Translations under genes and position numbers: made by a program
The notes under the pieces: model-generated
Told to the model about the DNA's origin: nothing
What the model saw: only the letters and a program-made list of their open reading frames with translations
The model's database searches: none
Source: Persicaria tinctoria
Lineage: Eukaryota > Streptophyta > Magnoliopsida > Caryophyllales > Polygonaceae
Direction: 5' to 3'
DNA length: 64,000 bases
Assembly (NCBI GenBank): GCA_037127255.1
Contig: JBANSL010000004.1
Location: 71,012,627 to 71,076,626, forward strand
Shown: positions 44,601-55,979 of the stretch, piece by piece
Layout of the letters: each line of letters opens with the position of its first letter
Numbering within the stretch: position 1 is the first letter of the stretch

Positions 44601-44610
44601 CCTTTCAACT

Positions 44611-46263
44611 CTCTTATAATTTTTTTATAAATAAATTAAAATAAAACTCAATTTTGTTTGTTTAAAGTATTAATGTTATTTATTTGATATAACTAAATTA
44701 TTTTCTTTTATTTATTATTTATGTGTTTATTTTCTTTTATTTATATTTTTTTATAAATAAATTAAAATCAAACTCAATTATTATTATTTTATTTGTTTTT
44801 TTTATAAATAAATTAAAACCAAATTCAATTATTATTATTTTATTTGTTTTTTTATTATTATGTTTTTACTTTTTTGTTTATTATATATTAATGTTATTTA
44901 TTCGATATAACTAAATTATTTTCTTTTATTTATTATTTATGTGTTTATTTTTTCTATAAATAAATTTAAAAACAAATTTATTTATTGTTTATTTATTTAT
45001 AAACTTATTTATTTACAAATAAATGATTTTATTTTATTTCTTATTTATGTTTATTTCATTTATTTTATAAATTCAATTAACTGTATTTATCATTTATTGT
45101 TTAATGTTTTGATTTGTTTTTTTATAAATTAATTAATATATTTCATTTAATATTTTTTTAGGATTGTGTAATGTATGTTTCATGTTTGTACTCTCTTATA
45201 ATTTTTTTATAAATAAATTAAAATAAAACTCAATTTTGTTTGTTTAAAGTATTAATGTTATTTATTTGATATAACTAAATTATTTTCTTTTATTTATTAT
45301 TTATGTGTTTATTTTCTTTTATTTATAATTTTTTTATAAATAAATTAAAATCAAACTCAATTATTATTATTTTATTTGTTTTTTTATAAATAAATTAAAA
45401 TCAAATTCAATTATTATTATTTTATTTGTTTTTTTATTATTACGTTTTTATTTTTTTGTTTATTATGTATTAATGTTATTTATTTGATATAACTAAATTA
45501 TTTTCTTTTATTTATTATTTATGTGTTTATTTTTTCTATAAATAAATTTAAAAACAAATTTATTTATTGTTTATTTATTTATAAACTTATTTATTTACAA
45601 ATAAATGATTTTATTTTATTTCTTATTTATGTTTATTTCATTTATTTTATAAATTCAATTAATTGAATTTATTATTTATTGTTTAACGTTTTGATTTGTT
45701 TTTTTATAAATTAATTAATATATTTCATTTAATATTTTTTTAGGATTGTGTAATGTATGTTTGTACTCTCTTATAATTTTTTTATAAATAAATTAAAATA
45801 AAACTTAATTTTGATTGTTTAAAGTATTAATGTTATTTATTTGATATAAATAAATTATTTTCTTTTATTTATTATTTATGTGTTTATTTTTTCTATAAAT
45901 AAATATAAAAATAAATTTATTTATAAATAAATTAAAATAAAACTCAAATTTGTAATTTATGTTTTTATTACACTTTAATTTTTTTTATAAATAAATTAAA
46001 ATCAAACTAAATTTTTATTATTTTTTTTTATAAATAAAATAAAATCAAACTCAATTATTATTATTTTATTTGTTTTTTTATAAATAAAATAAAATCAAAC
46101 TCAATTATTATTATTTTATTTGTTTTTTTATAAATAAAATAAAATCAAACTCAATTATTATTATTTTATTTGTTTTTTTATAAATAAATTAAAATCAAAT
46201 TCAATTATTATTATTTTATTTGTTTTTTATAAAAAAAATTAAAATCAAATTCAATTATTATTA
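44611..46263. repeat. AT-rich tandem repeats, ~580-bp and ~57-bp periods
   Basis: A unit starting CTCTTATAATTTTTTTATAA occurs at about 44611, 45191 and 45768, a roughly 580-base tandem period. Within it and to its right, TAAATTAAAATCAAACTCAA followed by TTATTATTATTTTATTTG repeats with a period near 57. No gene is present. Confidence 0.85.
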
Positions 46264-46421
46264 TTTTATTTTATTTATTATTTACGTTTATAATTTTTTT
46301 AAAATCCTTCACTCCGCACGTGTGGCAAAGCGCGCGCGGGCATGTCACCTGGTGCACATCCTGGATGTGTACGCGGGTGCGGCACATCCAGGATGCGTAT
46401 GCGGGTGCCCCCCATTGACCC

Positions 46422-47235
46422 GATAAATTATTGCACAATAGCATCTTATTTTTGCTCAACAATAGGTTATTTTTGCACAACAATCGAGACTTGTGAATTT
46501 GTTCTCACCATAATTTTATTTTCTCTCAATATAATTTCATACTTTCTCAATAAATTATTGCACAACATGATTTTATTTTTGCTCATCAATAGACAATAAT
46601 TGCACAACATGGGGGATTGGTGAAATTTTGCTCAACGTCATCTTATTTTTGCTCAACTATAGGTTACTTTTGCACGACTCTGTTGTAAGAGTTGCACGAC
46701 TCTGTTGTAAGAGTTGCACAACTCTGTTTTAAGAGTTGCACGACTCTGTTTTAAGAGTTTCACGACTCTATTTTAAGAGTTGCACGACTCTATTTTAAGA
46801 GTTGCACGACTCTGTTGTAAGAGTTTCACGACTCTGTTTTAATTTAAGAGTTGCACGACTCTTTTTTTAAGTGTTGCATGACTCTGTTGTAAGAGTTGCA
46901 CGACTCTGTTTTAAGAGTTGCACGACAATCGAGACTTGTGAAATATTCTCAACATGATCTTATTTTATCTCAATATAATTTCAGACTTTCTCAATAAACT
47001 GTTAGCGATCCATAATCTATATTTTTTTTATTTCTTTAACATTTTGTTGTGCAAATATAAGAGTATGTTATGCAAATATATCCGTAAGTTGTGCAAATAT
47101 GACCCAAGTTTAGTTTTTTTTTTAATTTTTTTTTACATTTTGTCGTGCAAATATAACCGTATGTTGTGCTTGTGCAAATATAATCATATGTTGTGCAAGT
47201 ATAACATTTTTTTGTGCAAAAATAAAAATAAAAAT
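46422..47235. repeat. TGCACAAC repeat, twelve-copy 22-bp array, then inverted TTGTGCAAATATA array
   Basis: 46430-46670 is the approximately 200-base TGCACAAC repeat. 46672-46927 has about twelve copies of AGAGTTGCACGACTCTGTTTTA, more diverged than those at 37981. 47036-47225 has units of TTGTGCAAATATAACCGTAT, that is, the same core in the opposite orientation. Before the MULE inserted at 40045, this block was adjacent to the one ending at 40035. Confidence 0.88.
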
Positions 47236-47329
47236 ATAGACTATGGATCACATAATAAAATATAGATAGTTTTTTTTAATTTCCATAATTATGGGGTAAG
47301 TTTTGTAATTTAATCAAAAGTGCTTCTTC

Positions 47330-48010
47330 TTTCTCCAGATTTATGCGAAGAGAACGCAGCCCTGCGCTTCGCCGCCTCCGGCCGCTCTGGCCTTCGGCGC
47401 TCGGCCTCCGCTCTTCGGCGCTCGGTCTCCGCTCTTCGGCGCTCGGCCTCTGCTCTTCGGCGCTCGAGCAATCTCGCTCGCGTCTCGAGCAATCTCGCTC
47501 CGGCCTCCGCTCCTCGGCGCTCGAGCAATCTCGCTCCGGCCTCCGCTCTTCGGCGCTCGGCCTCCACTAGTCGGCGCTCCAGCTGCTCCAATTTCGCCAT
47601 TGGCTCCTCCTCCCGACATATCTCCGGCGCTCCGGATGCTCCAATTTCGCCATCGACTCCTCCTCCCGACGTATCTCCGACGCTCTTGAGCACTTTCGAG
47701 CAATCTGAGACCCGAGATCTCCGTCGCTCTGGAGCATTCTCGCTCGCGTCTCGAACACTCTGAGATCCAATGAATCCGATCAATTTCGCGAATATGAGAT
47801 CCAATGAATCTCGAGGATCGGCGGCGACTAGAAAACCTGGTCAGAGGGAGGAAGACGCACTGGTGAATCGCGATCAATTTCGCGAATCCGATCTGCGACA
47901 AATCGAAGCCATGGAGATCAGAGAGAGCTTCCGGAGGGAGAAGAGAGAGCGTCCGGAGAGGGAGAGGTGGAGGAGAGAGAAAAGCGTTTGTGGAGAGAGG
48001 GTGAAGCCAT
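47330..48010 (-). pseudogene. GC-rich gene-like leader with GCTCTTCGGCGCTCGGCCTCC minisatellite
   Basis: At 47376-47580, units near CTCGGCCTCCGCTCTTCGGC repeat about nine times with a period of 21. Because the period is a multiple of three, several frames stay open (Arg/Ala/Ser-rich); I do not treat these as proteins. On the minus strand 48000-47800 is pyrimidine-rich followed by an ATG, like a captured 5' leader just inside the proposed right end. No protein was recognised. Confidence 0.4.
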
Positions 48011-48110
48011 TTATTTAGGACATTTTGCAAAAATTTCCTAATACGCGGATATTTCACAAAATCAGCCCATTTTCGTGGCTATTTTGCAAAACCCAAAAAA
48101 AAACTAAAAT

Positions 48111-48468
48111 AACCTCTGTTTTGATACAAAACCTAAGATGGAGTGAATATTTAATTTAATTAAGTATGAATTTTTGGGTATTTACCGAAATAAGTACTAC
48201 CAGTAGTAATTAATTGGGAGGGAGAAAGAGAAGAGAAACAGAGGGTATTGTGTGGGGCCCAATGATAGTAAAACTGTAACCGTCCGTTCCTTTTTCTGCA
48301 TTCGCAGATCTCTCGTGACACTCCTCTCCATTCATCTTCTCCATCTCCAACCCCTCTCTCTCTCTCTCTCTTTATATACCCTTTTCGTACCCCCTCCTAA
48401 CTCCTCCATTTTTTCCTCCCCAATTCCCCGAATTGAATCAAAACCCACCGGCTACACCATCCGAAACG
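48111..48468 (+). promoter_or_regulatory. Promoter and 5' leader of the ERF gene
   Basis: A CT-microsatellite (48351-48371, a plant Y-patch-like element) leads into TTTATATACC at 48371-48380, a good TATA box about 90 bases before the start codon. Only about 360 bases separate the ATG from the edge of the proposed repeat block ending near 48110, so distal promoter sequence has probably been replaced by transposon DNA. Confidence 0.65.
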
Positions 48469-49569
48469 ATGTGTGGGGGTGCGATCATCTCCGACTTCAT
48501 CGTCGCCAAGCACGGCCGCAAGCTCACTAACACTCACGACCTCTGGTCCGAGCTCGACACCTCCGACCTCTTCCCCTTCACCGCCTCCGCCGCTGCTCCC
48601 ACCAACCGCCTCAACTCAGGTCATTTCCTTAATCTTTCTTTTCTCTATTTTGCTGACTGAACTACCCAGAGTTAATTGCTTTTGCAGCTGCTTTTTTCTG
48701 AAAGAAAATAAATTAAAAAACGAATCTTTTTTCTGATTGGTTTTGGGGAAAAAGTGAGGACATAATCAATCCAAGATTTCGCCGAGTGAAATCAAGTGAA
48801 AAAGTACGGATTCTGAAAGCTGCAACCTCCAATCGATCGATCATCTTGTTTTTTCTTCTCTTTTTTCCCTTTTTGAGTTCGAATTTGATGTTTGAAAGCC
48901 TGTGATTTTTATGCGGTGTTTGTGCAATCAGGAACCCGCGCCGGGAGGAAGAAGTTTAGCGGCGGTGCCGGCAAAGAGGCAGCGGCGGTTCCGGGGGCGC
49001 AGAAGAACGAGAAGCCACCGAGGAAGACAGCGTACAGAGGGATAAGGAAGAGGCCATGGGGGAAATGGGCCGCCGAGATCCGCGACCCGATGAAGGGCGT
49101 CCGAGTCTGGCTCGGCACCTTCCCCACCCCCGAGGAAGCGGCCAGAGCCTACGACAGCGCTGCCCGGCGCATCCGCGGCGACAAAGCCAAGCTCAACTTC
49201 CCCGGATCGCCCCCTCCCCCGGCGCCGCCGCTCAAAAGACAGTGTCTTGGACCCTCACTCGCTCCGCCCGAGTTGACTCATCCCGGCGACTGGTCGACCC
49301 AGCCAGTGATCGGATCGGGTTCAGGTTATGGGTACTGGCCGTCAGAGCTTGGGGAACCCGGTGAGATGGAGCTGAAAGAGCAGATATCGAACCTGGAGAG
49401 CCTCTTGGGCCTGCAGCAGCAGGATCATCAGGAAGTGATCACCACTGAGTCGAACCCCATGAACGAGTCGTCCGAGTCGGACTCGGTGGGCCTCTGGGGG
49501 TTGGACGAGTTCCCTTTCCCAAACCCGGCGTTTGGGGGTCTCGCCGACGGCGGGTATGGTGTCATCTAA
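48469..49569 (+). CDS. Group VII ethylene response factor (AP2/ERF) with Cys2 N-degron
   Basis: Two coding exons, 48469-48619 and 48932-49569, joined over a GT...AG intron (CTCAG|GTCATT, CAATCAG|GAACC), give 262 residues. The protein starts [10 protein letters not shown], the N-terminal signature of group VII ERFs. In that family Met removal exposes Cys2, whose oxygen-dependent oxidation leads to N-degron proteolysis, so the factor is stable only under low oxygen or nitric oxide. A single AP2/ERF DNA-binding domain lies at residues 85-141 ([42 protein letters not shown]), which binds GCC-box or hypoxia-response elements. The C-terminus is acidic with an LWGLDEFPF motif, probably activating. 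The early intron also fits this group. The gene appears intact and nuclear-acting; it resembles RAP2.3/RAP2.12-type factors, but I cannot say which. Confidence 0.95.
48620..48931 (+). other. Intron of the ERF gene
   Basis: This 312-base AT-rich intron has consensus borders and splits the codon for Gly51. It separates the N-degron exon from the DNA-binding exon. Confidence 0.93.
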
Positions 49570-50862
49570 TTAATTGATGAGTTTGGTGCTTTAGCTTGGT
49601 TTGAACTTTGAACAAGAAATGGTTGGGATTTGTAAATTAATGGAAGATTATGTGTAAGTTTGTTAATCTTGCAAATTTTAACCAAGCTGTTTTTTTTGTA
49701 TTTGGTATGAGTTGTGTGATTTTGCATTGTGTGTGGGTATAAGTATTCATCTGGTACTTGTATAATCATAACGATGTTCATCCTGGGTAATAGAAAGTGT
49801 GTAGCCCGACGATTTATATATTAAGACTTGTTATGCTCAACTTTCAATGGGGTAATTAGTGTTATTTGAGTTGGGGGAGAATTAGGGTCATGTCTCTTTC
49901 GCTCGCATTATTTCTTGTACGTATCCCTCTCTTTCTTGGCTATCCTTTAATATGTTGTTTAATTTTTTGGATGCTATATATATGTTTTGTACTTGCGATA
50001 AAGTTGGGAATTTGTATGTATAACTCGACTTTAAAAAGAGGTATTACGAAAATGAATGTTTTTCCTTCCAATTAAAATTTTCATTCAGATGGGAACATGT
50101 AACGTGCCAAGTTGGTTAACCATTCAAAGAGATTAGGAGATAACACAAATGAAGCAACTAAGATTGGAGAAGGTACGTAGTTTACAATACCTTTCAAAGA
50201 GATTAATTAGGACATTTACAATACCCAAATTGGAACAATATAATGCAGCCTAATTATATAAATGCATGGGTTGAATATCAGAAGACCAAGATCTGAAAAA
50301 AATGGTTTATGAATCTTGGAGATTGGTTATGATCGATGTTGGGAGTATTTGATGGAGATTCCATTTGTGGAGTGAATACTGCGAAAGAGTTCATAGAAAG
50401 AGGAGCAGGCTCCACATAACAATGTGCCTTATTTTTTGCATTTGCATAACCCCATTCCCTTTACTTAGCTTCCATGTCATATTTTTTCACAAAATCAACA
50501 ACTATGTATGAATTCAACAGGGACACCTTAATTGTGATCTTTAACTTTTTACCATGAAAAATGGATCAATAATTTGGTAATTGTTATAAATTTATACACA
50601 TGATGGGAAGGTAGGACTGCCCAAAAGTTAGATTTGACCGAAAATATATACTTTCGGTTTTTTACCCTAAACCGTCAAAATTGCCCTTTCAATGATTTGA
50701 TTGAAATTACGGATTTTAGTTGTAATTTTTAATAAAATAAAAAATTTAAGAGTAACAATTAGGAATATAACTTACTTTTATTTATTTATATTAAGATATG
50801 TACAAATTTTAAAATAATATATTTTATTTACCTACTGCAAGGTTACGCCGAATAAATAAATA
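49570..50862. other. 3' flank of the ERF gene, gene-free
   Basis: The 3' untranslated region probably covers the first 150-250 bases, with TTTGTAA- and AATAGA-type signals but no canonical AATAAA. Beyond it I see no gene, TIR or array; it looks like ordinary intergenic DNA. Confidence 0.5.
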
Positions 50863-51098
50863 CTCCCTCCGTTCGGCAAAACTTGTCGTTTACTATTCAT
50901 GCACGCTTTTTTACAACGATAAAAACTATATAAAATATTCATTTTTTTATAAATTTTTTAACAAGTTTGTACTTATTAATAATAACTACGAAGTTGTTAA
51001 AAAAAATTATTAAAAAAACTCGATATTTTATATAGTTTTTATCTCATAAAAAAGCGTGCATGAATAGTAAAGTGTCAAGTTTTTCCGAACGGAGGTAG
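50863..51098. mobile_element. Stowaway MITE with TA duplication
   Basis: A 236-base element with ends CTCCCTCCGTTCGG and CCGAACGGAGGTAG, flanked by TA (50861-50862 and 51099-51100). The interior shares GTTTACTATTCATGCACG and AAAGCGTGCATGAATAGTAA with the copy at 42514 and is nearly self-complementary, so it can fold into one long hairpin. Confidence 0.95.
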
Positions 51099-51323
51099 TA
51101 ATTAAATAGTGTATGTAAAACATGAAAAGGAGCATGCATGCGGTGCAGTGGAGGACAAGAAGCTAGTGGTCGGTGGTCGAATCTTTAATCTCTTATTTTC
51201 GTTTAAAAAGTATGATAATCAATTACGGAGTATTTGACCTGAACTCATCGACCTTGATCGACACACTTCAGAAGTAAATTCTTTGCTGAATTACGATTTT
51301 AACTAAATACACCACAAATATTG

Positions 51324-51437
51324 CACTTCGACTTAAACGTGCAAGGCTGAAGTACACTAACAATACCCTAAACGTATGGTCACTTCGACTTAAACGTGCA
51401 AGGCTGAAGTACACTAACAATACCCTAAACGTATGGT
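51324..51437 (+). repeat. Perfect 57-bp tandem duplication
   Basis: The unit CACTTCGACTTAAACGTGCA... at 51324-51380 is repeated exactly at 51381-51437. The surrounding DNA (51100-51925) shows no gene. Confidence 0.95.
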
Positions 51438-51933
51438 GTATCTAACAATACCCTAAACTTTATATACATTTGTATCATAACCTAATTCAAGCGAACACAT
51501 TTTCTTCTCAACTCTGAACAATTTATAACGATAATCCCAGAAATTATTTTTTAGCGATCAAGGGCTCCATCTATCTCAATATATATAGTAACACATTTAT
51601 TTTCAACTTTTGGTATAGTTAATGTAATTTTATGTGCATATTTGATTTTCAAGTCAGGGATTTATTTCGAATTGTAAGTTCCAACGTATTTTTACAAATT
51701 ATTAGGATTTTTAGCAGGTGATACTAGGTTGGAAAAAAGGGCGTTAGAATTCATTCCACCCATTAGATTGTTTTGGAATTTTCAATGTGATCTACGAGCT
51801 GGAAATCACCAACAAATAAAACCGTTATAAGGTTATTGTTAAAAAAATAAATTTAAACCTACGATGATTATTGGTAATTTATTAATAAAAATAATAATAC
51901 ATTATTTATTCTATTTTTTTTACCATGTACACC

Positions 51934-52967
51934 TAGGGGTGGCAATCGGACGAGTCGGGTCGGGTTATTCGGTTTCGGGTCATATCGGACTCGGGTTGAT
52001 ATCGGGTGTGATGACAATGCGGGTGTGATCGGGTTCAGGTCGGGTTTATTCGGGCATTAGTTTATCAAATACAATCGGGTTTTCGGGTCCTATTCGGTTC
52101 GGGCGAATCGGATTTCGGTCTAAACGAGTTTGGGTGAATCGGGTGTCGGTCAAAACGGGTTCGGGTGAATCGGGTTTCGGTCTAAGCGGGTTCGTGTAAA
52201 TCGGGTTTTGGTCACAACAGTTTTGGTTGAATTGAGTTCAGTCAAATCGAACCCGCAAGAATCATATTGGATAAAACAAATCAATTTTTTTTTACCTATG
52301 ACATATTTATCCTTCTATATAGATTAAGCTAATGTTTATCAATTCTTAATCAATACTACATTCTTTAAAAAATGTAAGTTTTCTCACTTTTTATAATATT
52401 TTTTAAAAAAGTCAAAATCATATAAAATATTATTTTTTAATATTAATTTCATACTCATTACTCATAACTACGAAATTATAAAAATAACAAAAAATTGATA
52501 TTTATATAGTTTGGGCGTCTTAAAAAATGCTAAAAAGTTACTTTATTTAATGGAGGGAGTGCAAAATTATATTTAATTATACTATATGCATTATAATATT
52601 ACCATTCATTATTTAGTAATCAAATACTTGTTGTTTTGAGTATTTTAGGGAAAATGCTAAGATTTTTGTTGATTTCGAATATAATCGGGTTTGGGTAATT
52701 ATTTCGTGTGTCGGGTATAATCGGGTTCGGGTAATTTCGGGTTTTGGATATGCTCGGGTCGGGCAATTTCGGGTTGATCCATTCGAATATAATCGGGTTC
52801 GGGTTCTTACTGGGTTCGGATTGCTTTCGGGTTCGGGCTCAACTCGAATCAGGTTGATCGGTCTCGGATCCAAACTTTTTTTTTTTCAATTATTCGGGTG
52901 TCGGACGGGTTCGGGTCGAATCAATCGGATCGGTTTTCTCGAGTCGGGTCGGATATTACCAGCTCTG
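51934..52967. mobile_element. Non-autonomous hAT element with 8-bp TSD
   Basis: Starts TAGGGGTGGCAATCGGAC and ends with the imperfect inverse ...GGATATTACCAGCTCTG. TGTACACC flanks it exactly at 51926-51933 and 52968-52975, the 8-bp TSD of hAT transposons. Both subterminal regions carry many CGGGTTCGGGT repeats, in opposite orientations. The AT-rich middle contains no transposase. A decayed Stowaway-like sequence may sit at about 52335-52560. Confidence 0.95.
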
Positions 52968-52975
52968 TGTACACC

Positions 52976-53310
52976 TATAATTATAATAAATATCGAATAG
53001 ACATAACTACATAACTAAATAATGTCAAAAATCATAAATATAAACTTCATTTATGTTGCATATGAAAATCAACTCATATATCACAAAATTTAGATGTTCT
53101 AAAGATTACAAAATATCTCAATAGAACGGATCAAAAGAATAAGAAAAGCACAATACAAGCTATAATCCTCAAAAAGCTTGTCCGATCATCATATTAACCA
53201 TGAGACCAAAATCAAAGCTAATATGACATTTTTGGATTCACCAATTCGTGTAAGATCATTGGGGAAAAAAGGAAACCAAACTAATTAATCAGCAAACACA
53301 ACTGTTGATC
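52976..53310. other. Gene-free AT-rich stretch
   Basis: No coding sequence, repeat or element end was seen before the retroposon target site at 53311. Confidence 0.5.
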
Positions 53311-53325
53311 ATATTGCTCTTCTTC

Positions 53326-54564
53326 AAAAAACGATCTGATTGAGCTTTACAGTTTCCTTCGCCGCCATCTATTTGCCTTCTATGGCTTTGATCTCCCTTT
53401 CTCTTCACCGGGTTCGTCCTCAGCTCCATCTCCCCATCCATCTCCAATAGCTCTTGGCTTACCACCACAGCTAACCGTCTTCCTTCGATGGCAGACGTCG
53501 CCACCTGTTCCCTTGGTTTCACTTTTCGCCCTCAGCTCACCACCGTCGCACACAGACCTCCTTCGGTTTCTTCTCCCTTGTTCTATAGGGTCCTCGCCTG
53601 TTTCGTCCCCATCCCAGCGCCACCTTGGTCTCGGCCTTCGTTTTTGGTGTCCGACAGGTCCGAGTTCTCTCGTTCTTGTTGTCGCCCTCCTTGGCGGTGG
53701 TCCACGACCACCCGTCTACCACCATCCCGACCCCCGTGCTTCACTCTATTTCCTCTAGCGGCACCTGTTTCAATTTCTCGGATGACCGCCCACCTCCTTA
53801 GTTGGCATGGTGCCTTCGCTTCCATGTTCATCAGGTTCTCTCTCACCTTGTTTGGCTTCCTTCGGCGGCTTCTCAATCTTTTGTGTTAGCGTTGCATTGT
53901 TTCAACCCTAACAAAAAAAAAAGAAAAAAAAAGAATTGTATCTTAACATTTTGGGTTGTTTTTCAACTGCTCTTTCATTCGCTTTTCCTATTCGTTATTG
54001 TTCTTTTTAATCTCTATGTCTCACTTTAACCGCCTCTATTTTGGCTCATCCTTGTGATAGCCACTTACGATCTTGTTATTGTCTTTGAGGGTTTGAGATG
54101 AGTCTTTTGGGTTTTGATTGGACAATAGTGCGGTTAAGGTTTGGGTTTGCGAGTTGGAATGCTTTGCTATTCTTGTTGTAATTGCAGGCTTCTTGTGAAC
54201 GATAATGGATTTGTCATGTTCGATGATGTCGTGGTTGTGCGATCGACATCTGAAGGCTCATTTGAATTCACAATATGAGGTGTCCGCTACCAAGAGTTAT
54301 CTATGGGCATCGTCCTTTTGATCGATCGTTTCATTTGTCTTTTGGCTTGTGATTTTCAGTATAGGATGGCTTATACGTTTCTTTTGTAATTTTAGTTGTG
54401 TCATTTGCTTCTGTAATTTCATTTATGTCATTTGTTTCAGTTATTTGCTTCTGTAATTTGCTTCTAGTTATACATGATGGTTAGTCTATCTACCGGCTGT
54501 TCTAGTCTCTCGGTTTCTCTAGGCTTGTCTAAAGAACCGAATTCTTATCTTGCTTCAAAAAAAA
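53326..54564 (+). mobile_element. Poly(A)-tailed non-autonomous retroposon
   Basis: ATATTGCTCTTCTTC (53311-53325) and ATATCGCTCTTCTTC (54565-54579) form a 15-base TSD with one mismatch. The insertion ends in a short A-run at 54557-54565, preceded by AACCGAATTCTTATCTTGC, similar to the 3' ends of the LINE at 252 (CCGAATTCTTACTCAATC) and its relatives. The body starts with a pyrimidine-rich, GC-rich leader (53340-53880) and then ordinary sequence. It contains no reverse transcriptase. Short open frames at 53488-53889 show no family resemblance. Confidence 0.72.
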
Positions 54565-54565
54565 A

Positions 54566-54880
54566 TATCGCTCTTCTTCGAAGATGGAACACAAGAATAG
54601 TGTGTGAATGTTGGACACTACCCATCGATGAATCAAATATTCATCCGGGTTTAGAAACTCCAAAATCATCCCATTGTAAATAAATTCATGCAAAAGTCAT
54701 CCCATTGTAAATAGAATAGTGTGTGAATGTCAGACTCTACCCATCGATGAATATCGCTCTTCTTCGAAGATGGAACACAAGAATAGTGTGTAAATGTCAG
54801 ACACTGCCCATCGATGAATCAAATATTCATCCGGGTTTAGAAACTCCAAAATCATCCCATTGTAAATAAATTCATGCAAA
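54566..54880 (+). repeat. Imperfect duplication of ~130 bp
   Basis: TATCGCTCTTCTTCGAAGAT begins copies at 54566 and 54752, each running through CATCGATGAATCAAATATTC to TAAATAAATTCATGCAAA. Part of the unit also appears between them. The first copy overlaps the right TSD of the retroposon. Confidence 0.9.
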
Positions 54881-54892
54881 TCTCTCTCTCTC

Positions 54893-54926
<34 letters not shown>

Positions 54927-54936
54927 TGTGTGTGTG
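54880..54936. repeat. (TC)n(TG)n microsatellite
   Basis: A compound dinucleotide tract sits immediately left of the Copia LTR. Confidence 0.95.
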
Positions 54937-55132
54937 TGTTGTAAACCGAAAGAAAAGAGAGTAGGAGAAAGACAGAGAAGGGAGAGATCTCTATTGCTTG
55001 TGTGTATTTCCAAGTGAGCTTACAAGCCTTATATAGTCAAGGTAGGAAGAAACACATAAATTTGTGTCATCATGGCGGGAGTTTAGGAGGTGAACGGTTC
55101 GGGAGGTGAACAATCCATCCATTATTACAACA
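54937..55132 (-). repeat. 3' LTR of the Copia element
   Basis: 196 bases, ends TGTTGTAA/TTACAACA, adjacent to the polypurine tract at 55133-55142. Confidence 0.92.
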
Positions 55133-55159
55133 CTCCCCCTTGGATGTACACCTCTAACA

Positions 55160-55700
55160 TTACAATCTGTCTCGTTAAAAACCTCACCTAGAAAAACCCA
55201 ATGCGACAAAAACTAGGACTAAGGGAAAAAGAGTACATATGTCGTTTGATACGCTTTTGGTGATACTGCCTCGTTAAAAACCTTGTCAGGAAAACACAGT
55301 GGGACAAAACCTGATCAAAGGGAAAAAGAGTGCAGTGCGTATATTCTCCCCCTCAAATCAACAACTTTCTCATTCTGATAAGCACTTCAAGCTTCTTGAT
55401 AATGCCGACTTCACGAGTTGCATGGTCGAGTCTGAATATTATCTTCGATGTGTGCAAGTAAAATGCCTTCATGTATCACACTCGGCTTCGATGCAACAGA
55501 CTTCCTTATCTTTGGTGATGAGCTACTTTCAATGCACAAATATAAGGTACCTTAGGACCTAGTGTGTTTTTCATTGTTTGATACGGGGGATCTGATGTAC
55601 AGATGGTGTATAAGTTGCCTCGTTAAAAACCTTATCTTGGAAAAACCCTATGGGATAAAAACCAAGATTAAGGAAAAGAGTACAACGTTGTGTATAGTAC
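55160..55700 (-). repeat. Three copies of a conserved Copia 3' motif
   Basis: CTCGTTAAAAACCTNNNC, then GGGAYAAAACC and AAGGGAAAAAGAGT on the plus strand, occur at about 55170, 55268 and 55620. On the element strand this is the AGGTTTTTAACGAGGCA-type sequence widely seen upstream of the 3' LTR in plant Copia elements. Confidence 0.75.
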
Positions 55701-55979
55701 TTCAGGACTCAATACACTATGTCACCACTTACATAAATATATGATACTTCAAGTATTATAAGCACCTTTTGGCTTAATCGCGTACACATGACGAGACTTT
55801 CATATTGATGTTTCGGACATTCCAAATTAATCAATCATTTTCAAATGTGTTCTTTTATTCATGATCAATTTGGGTATATAACTATTATGCTCGTCAATTA
55901 CATATGGAGTCAGTTCATCGACAACCACATATTATATGCACTTCTGGTGAATATATTTTCATATCATCCACTCTAGACT

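Larger units (their letters stand above)
40045..46421. mobile_element. Mutator-like element (MULE), 6.4 kb, with ~158-bp TIRs
   Basis: The left terminus (40045 to about 40203) and the right terminus (about 46264-46421) are long inverted repeats sharing GCACCCGCATACGCATCCTG, CACATCCAGGATGTGCACCA and GAGTGAAGGATTTTAAAAAA. AATAAATTA (40036-40044) and GATAAATTA (46422-46430) form a 9-base TSD with one mismatch. Long TIRs plus a 9-bp TSD define MULEs. The uninterrupted target can be seen at 46551-46559 in a sister repeat (CTCAATAAATTATTGCAC). The interior is mostly AT-rich tandem repeats plus the C-terminal part of a MULE/OTU-like protein; the transposase core was not found, so this copy is non-autonomous. 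Confidence 0.93.
32690..48110. mobile_element. Candidate large gene-capture block with TTTTGC(A/G)AAAT ends, split by later insertions
   Basis: The left edge (about 32705-32790) repeats TTTGCGAAATGGGC, TTTGCGGAATAGAC and TTGGCGAAATAGCC. The right edge on the minus strand (about 48105-48020) repeats TTTTGCAAAATAGCC, TTTTGTGAAATATCC and TTTTGCAAAATGTCC, so the two ends are inverted relatives. Each is followed inward by a GC-rich, pyrimidine-rich gene-like leader. Between them lie NOC2-like and importin-5 exons and palindromic 22-bp arrays. A CACTA element (38398-39609) and a MULE (40045-46421) were inserted later. No TSD could be assigned, so treating the block as one element is a hypothesis. 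Confidence 0.35.

Noticed and set aside
47310..47804. Arg/Ala/Glu-rich frames on both strands
   Set aside because: Produced by the 21-bp GC-rich minisatellite; frames on opposite strands are equally open, so there is no evidence for coding.
52335..52560. Third complete Stowaway MITE inside the hAT element
   Set aside because: The internal text and a GGAGGGAG end are suggestive, but the left terminus and TA duplication are not clear.
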